A stretch of DNA of 64,000 nucleotides from Gillisia sp. CAL575 (GTDB lineage Bacteria; Bacteroidota; Bacteroidia; Flavobacteriales; Flavobacteriaceae). Under the pieces are notes generated by a model, which saw nothing but the letters and a program-made list of their open reading frames with translations, searched no databases and was not told the origin of the DNA. The DNA lies in the NCBI RefSeq assembly GCF_000403785.1, contig NZ_APHJ01000054.1:1-64000 (forward strand), given 5' to 3'. The position numbers were made by a program, and so were the translations under genes. Positions 61,335 through 64,000 of this stretch are shown here, piece after piece (position 1 is the stretch's first letter; each line of letters opens with the position of its first letter).

Positions 61335-61342
61335 CAAAAATA
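61335..61342 (-). promoter_or_regulatory. -7 box (TATTTTTG) for ppk1
   Basis: An exact TAnnTTTG box on the minus strand, overlapping the TTG once considered as the ppk1 start. It supports the ATG at 61319. Confidence 0.45.
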
Positions 61343-61385
61343 CAAAGACTCAAATGCTCTCTTCTTTAATGTTCTGTTAAATAAC

Positions 61386-62258
61386 TTATTCTATGGTAGC
61401 TATTTTATTTAATGCATCTATAATAAGTTTCTCTACCGTTCTCGTTGGATCTTTGCTAAATTCTCCAGTGGCTCTGTTAGCAACAATCGCATTTAATGAT
61501 ACTGCTCTATGTCCAAGTAGTTTAGATAAGCCATATATACCGGCAGTTTCCATTTCTAAATTGGTGATTCTTCGATCTTTATAATTAAAATGAGTCATTC
61601 TATCATTTAAATTTGGATTGCTAAGCGGCAACCTAAGCACTCTTCCTTGTGGAGCATAAAAGCCACAATTGGTTACAGTGATTCCTTTAAAATAATCCTT
61701 ATCAAAATGGGAGAGTAGCGTAACATCTGCATTTACTACATAAGGAAGACCATTTTCTCTTGGTAGAATTAGATGTTCTAATAATAATTTTGAAAATTTA
61801 ATATCTTGAATTTCCTCACTTTTATAAAAATGAAGTAAAGAATCAAAACCTACAGCAGTTTCAGAAACTAAAAAAGCATCTATAGGGATATCTGCTTGAA
61901 TAGATCCAGATGTCCCTATTCTAATAATATCTAGAGAGGTGAGAGTATCCTTGACTTTTCTTGTTTTAAAATCTATGTTAACCAAGGCATCTAATTCGTT
62001 GAAAACGATATCTATATTATCTGTTCCAATTCCTGTAGAAATTACACTAATTCTTTTTCCCTTGTACACCCCAGTTTGTGTATGAAACTCTCTTTTATGA
62101 ACTTTATGTTCTATAGTGTCAAAATGCTTAGTGACATGGCTCACTCTATCTGGATCGCCAACCGTTATCACTGTTGAAGCTAATTGGTTTGGTAATAAAT
62201 TTAAGTGATAAATACTACCATCTTCATTTAAGATAAATTCTGAAGGTTTTAAAGTCAT
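61386..62258 (-). CDS. Nucleoside phosphorylase (PNP/UDP family)
   Basis: A 290-residue enzyme of the purine nucleoside/uridine phosphorylase family. Phosphate and ribose motifs are VITVGDPDRV, GTSGSIQADIPI and the ligand NLEMETAGIY. It would salvage nucleosides. Whether it prefers uridine or purine nucleosides is not decided from the sequence. It lies 1 bp after the DUF1835 gene. Confidence 0.87.
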   Translation of the reverse strand: MTLKPSEFILNEDGSIYHLNLLPNQLASTVITVGDPDRVSHVTKHFDTIEHKVHKREFHTQTGVYKGKRISVISTGIGTDNIDIVFNELDALVNIDFKTRKVKDTLTSLDIIRIGTSGSIQADIPIDAFLVSETAVGFDSLLHFYKSEEIQDIKFSKLLLEHLILPRENGLPYVVNADVTLLSHFDKDYFKGITVTNCGFYAPQGRVLRLPLSNPNLNDRMTHFNYKDRRITNLEMETAGIYGLSKLLGHRAVSLNAIVANRATGEFSKDPTRTVEKLIIDALNKIATIE

Positions 62259-62259
62259 T

Positions 62260-63189
62260 CTATAATTTTAAAATATTGTGAGATTCGGAGTCATACAAGA
62301 AATCATACATTTTAACTCCGCCAAATGACTCCTTGTTTTTTAAATCTTGATAAAAATTGCGAGAACCAGCCAATGCTTCTTCTCCTGCCTTTGTTAGTAT
62401 AAGCCTTTCATTTTTAAGAGTGTAAAACTGTTTTAACTTATCCAATAATCTTTGAACTTGCCTTTCCCCATATCCAAAATATCCTTGATACTGAATGGAA
62501 TAACCAAGTAACTGGTTTAAACTAGTGATAGTATTCTCTTTAATTAATCGAAGAATATTCACTTCAATAGTGTTTAAGCCTGTTTTAGAATTTGGAAAGC
62601 GTTCTATATGAGTTCTTATACAACTAGATAAATATTCAAAATTAGACTTTTGCCTAATTAAGGCTTTTAATTTTAACGGATTCTCCTCATTATAGTACTG
62701 CCAGATCAAGTTGGCCATTTCTAGATCATCTTGATCTAAATGAATCTTTTGGTCAAAGTGATTTCTTAAATGCTTCAGCGATAGTTGAGAGAGTGGCATA
62801 AATTCTTTCTCTCCTTTCAGTTTTTTGCTACAAACAAGATATACAGGGATATCAATTTTATTTTCTAATAATCTGCTTATTGCTGAGATCATATTTATAT
62901 GAGAGAAAAGATCAAATTCGAACCAAAGAATGATTTCATCGGTATCTTTTATAGAATCCAATTTTCGAACCTCTTTCAAAAATTTCTCTTCATATTCTGC
63001 AGGATCAATTTGGTAGTGCCGCTTTAAAAAAGTGGTTCGAAGCTTAGTGAACTCCGGAGTACCTAACTCATAAGTTGTTGGACCTTCACATAGCATTTCT
63101 CGCCAAACAACAATTTCCCCATCAATACCCAGCTCCAAAATATTATGTGCAAGGGTGTTTCCATTAGCAATATGTAATTGTCTAGGCAT
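62260..63189 (-). CDS. DUF1835-domain protein
   Basis: A 309-residue soluble protein with the DUF1835 domain at about 1-130 (MPRQLHIANGNTLAHNIL, then WREMLCEGPT) and a C-terminal extension similar to DUF3658. The function is unknown. It shares a run with the nucleoside phosphorylase downstream. Confidence 0.85.
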   Translation of the reverse strand: MPRQLHIANGNTLAHNILELGIDGEIVVWREMLCEGPTTYELGTPEFTKLRTTFLKRHYQIDPAEYEEKFLKEVRKLDSIKDTDEIILWFEFDLFSHINMISAISRLLENKIDIPVYLVCSKKLKGEKEFMPLSQLSLKHLRNHFDQKIHLDQDDLEMANLIWQYYNEENPLKLKALIRQKSNFEYLSSCIRTHIERFPNSKTGLNTIEVNILRLIKENTITSLNQLLGYSIQYQGYFGYGERQVQRLLDKLKQFYTLKNERLILTKAGEEALAGSRNFYQDLKNKESFGGVKMYDFLYDSESHNILKL

Positions 63190-63229
63190 TTTATGAAGTT
63201 AAAAAAACATTAGTACTATTAAACATCGA

Positions 63230-63580
63230 TCATCCGCCAACTCGTTTCACTCTATAACCATCTTGTTTTAAAAACTCCATGACCTTGTTTCTAACATCCC
63301 CCTGAATAATGATCTCATTATCTTTCACAGATCCGCCAACACCGCATTTCTTTTTTAATGCTTTTCCTAGAGTATTAAGATCTTCATCTTTCCCTTCAAA
63401 ACCTTTGATAACTGTGACTATTTTACCACCGCGACCTTTATTGCTAAAATGTGCTTCTAAATGTTGATCTTTTGGTTCAGGGGTTTCAATCTGGTCCGAA
63501 TCCGCATCTACATCAAAATCATTATCTGTAGAAAACACAAATCCGCCCAAATCCTCAAAGCCTAATTTCTTTTTGGCCAT
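63230..63580 (-). CDS. SUI1/YciH translation-initiation-factor-like protein
   Basis: A 116-residue protein whose C-terminal half is a SUI1 domain (GGKIVTVIKGFEG, KKKCGVGGSVKDNEI, GDVRNKV). The N-terminus is an acidic extension. Bacterial YciH/SUI1 proteins may help start-codon selection. It starts 3 bp after the oxygenase gene. Confidence 0.92.
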   Translation of the reverse strand: MAKKKLGFEDLGGFVFSTDNDFDVDADSDQIETPEPKDQHLEAHFSNKGRGGKIVTVIKGFEGKDEDLNTLGKALKKKCGVGGSVKDNEIIIQGDVRNKVMEFLKQDGYRVKRVGG

Positions 63581-63583
63581 TAC

Positions 63584-64000
63584 TTATTTTTTTATAAGCC
63601 CAATCTCAACAAGGCGCTGATGTAGAAATTCCCCAGCGGTAATATCTTCATGTTGTTTAGGATTGTTTTCATCTATACATTCTTCCAAGCAATTTAAAGG
63701 CATTTCGCCTCTTGGATGCATGAAAAATGGAATAGAATATCTTGGATTGCTCCATTGCTCTTTCGGTGGATTAACCACTTTATGAATTGTAGAGCGCAAT
63801 TTATTATTAGTGAGTCTTTCCAGCATATCACCAACGTTTATTACCAGTTCGTCTTCTTCTGGAATAGCATCAATCCATTCCCCATCCTTTCTTAAAACTT
63901 GAAGACCTCCAGTAGAAGCACCCATTAAAAGAGTAATCAAATTAATATCTCCATGTGCTCCTGCACGTTCAGCTCCTTTTGGTTCTTCCGTAATAGGAGG
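63584..64000 (-). CDS. Isopenicillin-N-synthase-like 2OG-Fe(II) oxygenase (partial, 5' end beyond window)
   Basis: The C-terminal 138 residues of a non-heme iron oxygenase. The iron ligands H-x-D are in AHGDINLITLLMGASTGGLQV, which is upstream of the first internal Met at 63940, and the second histidine is in STIHKVVNP. The 2OG-binding Arg is in PRYSIPFF. The frame stays open to the edge, so the start is outside. It belongs to the DIOX/IPNS family; the substrate is unknown. Confidence 0.88.
   Translation of the reverse strand, partial: PPITEEPKGAERAGAHGDINLITLLMGASTGGLQVLRKDGEWIDAIPEEDELVINVGDMLERLTNNKLRSTIHKVVNPPKEQWSNPRYSIPFFMHPRGEMPLNCLEECIDENNPKQHEDITAGEFLHQRLVEIGLIKK

Noticed and set aside
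61320-61337. TTG start for ppk1
   Set aside because: The triplet overlaps an exact -7 box; the ATG at 61319 is better placed.
1-64000. CRISPR array, riboswitch or rRNA
   Set aside because: No regularly spaced direct repeats of CRISPR type, no recognisable riboswitch motif and no rRNA were seen. The only tandem repeats are the 187-bp units at 20988.

Overview
The window is AT-rich, gene-dense chromosomal DNA from a member of the Bacteroidota, almost certainly family Flavobacteriaceae. The evidence is the TAnnTTTG type of -7 promoter box, frequent TTG starts, an IntDOT-type integrase, a tyrosine ammonia-lyase very like the Flavobacterium johnsoniae enzyme, a bacillithiol gene (bshA), and typical family genes (DUF4159, DUF1835, MutS2 without Smr, AI-2E transporter). 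The genus cannot be fixed from sequence alone.

Layout. (1) 1-1.63 kb: the integrase end of an integrative element, stopping at a tRNA-Pro gene that follows tRNA-Ser (both minus strand). (2) 2.0-20.9 kb: an aryl-polyene/flexirubin-type pigment cluster. A halogenase-like flavoenzyme is divergent from a long plus-strand run: tyrosine ammonia-lyase, ketoreductase, LpxL-like acyltransferase, two dehydratases, thioesterase, two full ketosynthases, a half ketosynthase, a chain-length-factor-like ketosynthase, one ACP, polysaccharide deacetylase, LolA-like carrier, glycosyltransferase-DUF2062, MMPL exporter, C45-type acyltransferase and CoA ligase. Tyrosine would be deaminated to p-coumarate, activated, extended by the type II polyketide set into an aryl polyene, and moved to the outer membrane. 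The dialkylresorcinol genes darA/darB needed for a complete flexirubin are not in the window. (3) 20.95-21.55 kb: three tandem copies of a ~187-bp unit made of short palindromes. (4) 21.5-26.8 kb: minus-strand housekeeping run (tsaD, rsmE, DUF4159, SpoU methylase, AI-2E transporter, THUMP-like methylase). (5) 26.8-45.2 kb: envelope and metabolism (tamB, pfkA, a decayed mgsA, ridA, lptD, amidase, MCE protein, Fe-S pair, GH3/beta-lactamase fusion, bshA). (6) 45.2-54.3 kb: a beta-barrel protein, an FAD/Fe-S dehydrogenase, a PAS histidine kinase with a receiver protein and a decayed second receiver gene, aroC, a dicarboxylate-type symporter. (7) 54.5-64 kb: DCC protein, mutS2, ung, outer-membrane protein, a cytosolic binding-protein-like gene, ppk1, nucleoside phosphorylase, DUF1835, SUI1/YciH, and a 2OG-Fe(II) oxygenase cut by the window end.

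The pigment cluster is the main accessory system. It belongs to a known class, so I do not claim a wholly new system. The points most worth checking are the atypical catalytic residues in several of its proteins, the MMPL protein with a methyltransferase-like tail, the C45 acyltransferase lipoprotein, the 187-bp tandem palindromic repeats, and two clear pseudogenes (mgsA and a receiver gene).
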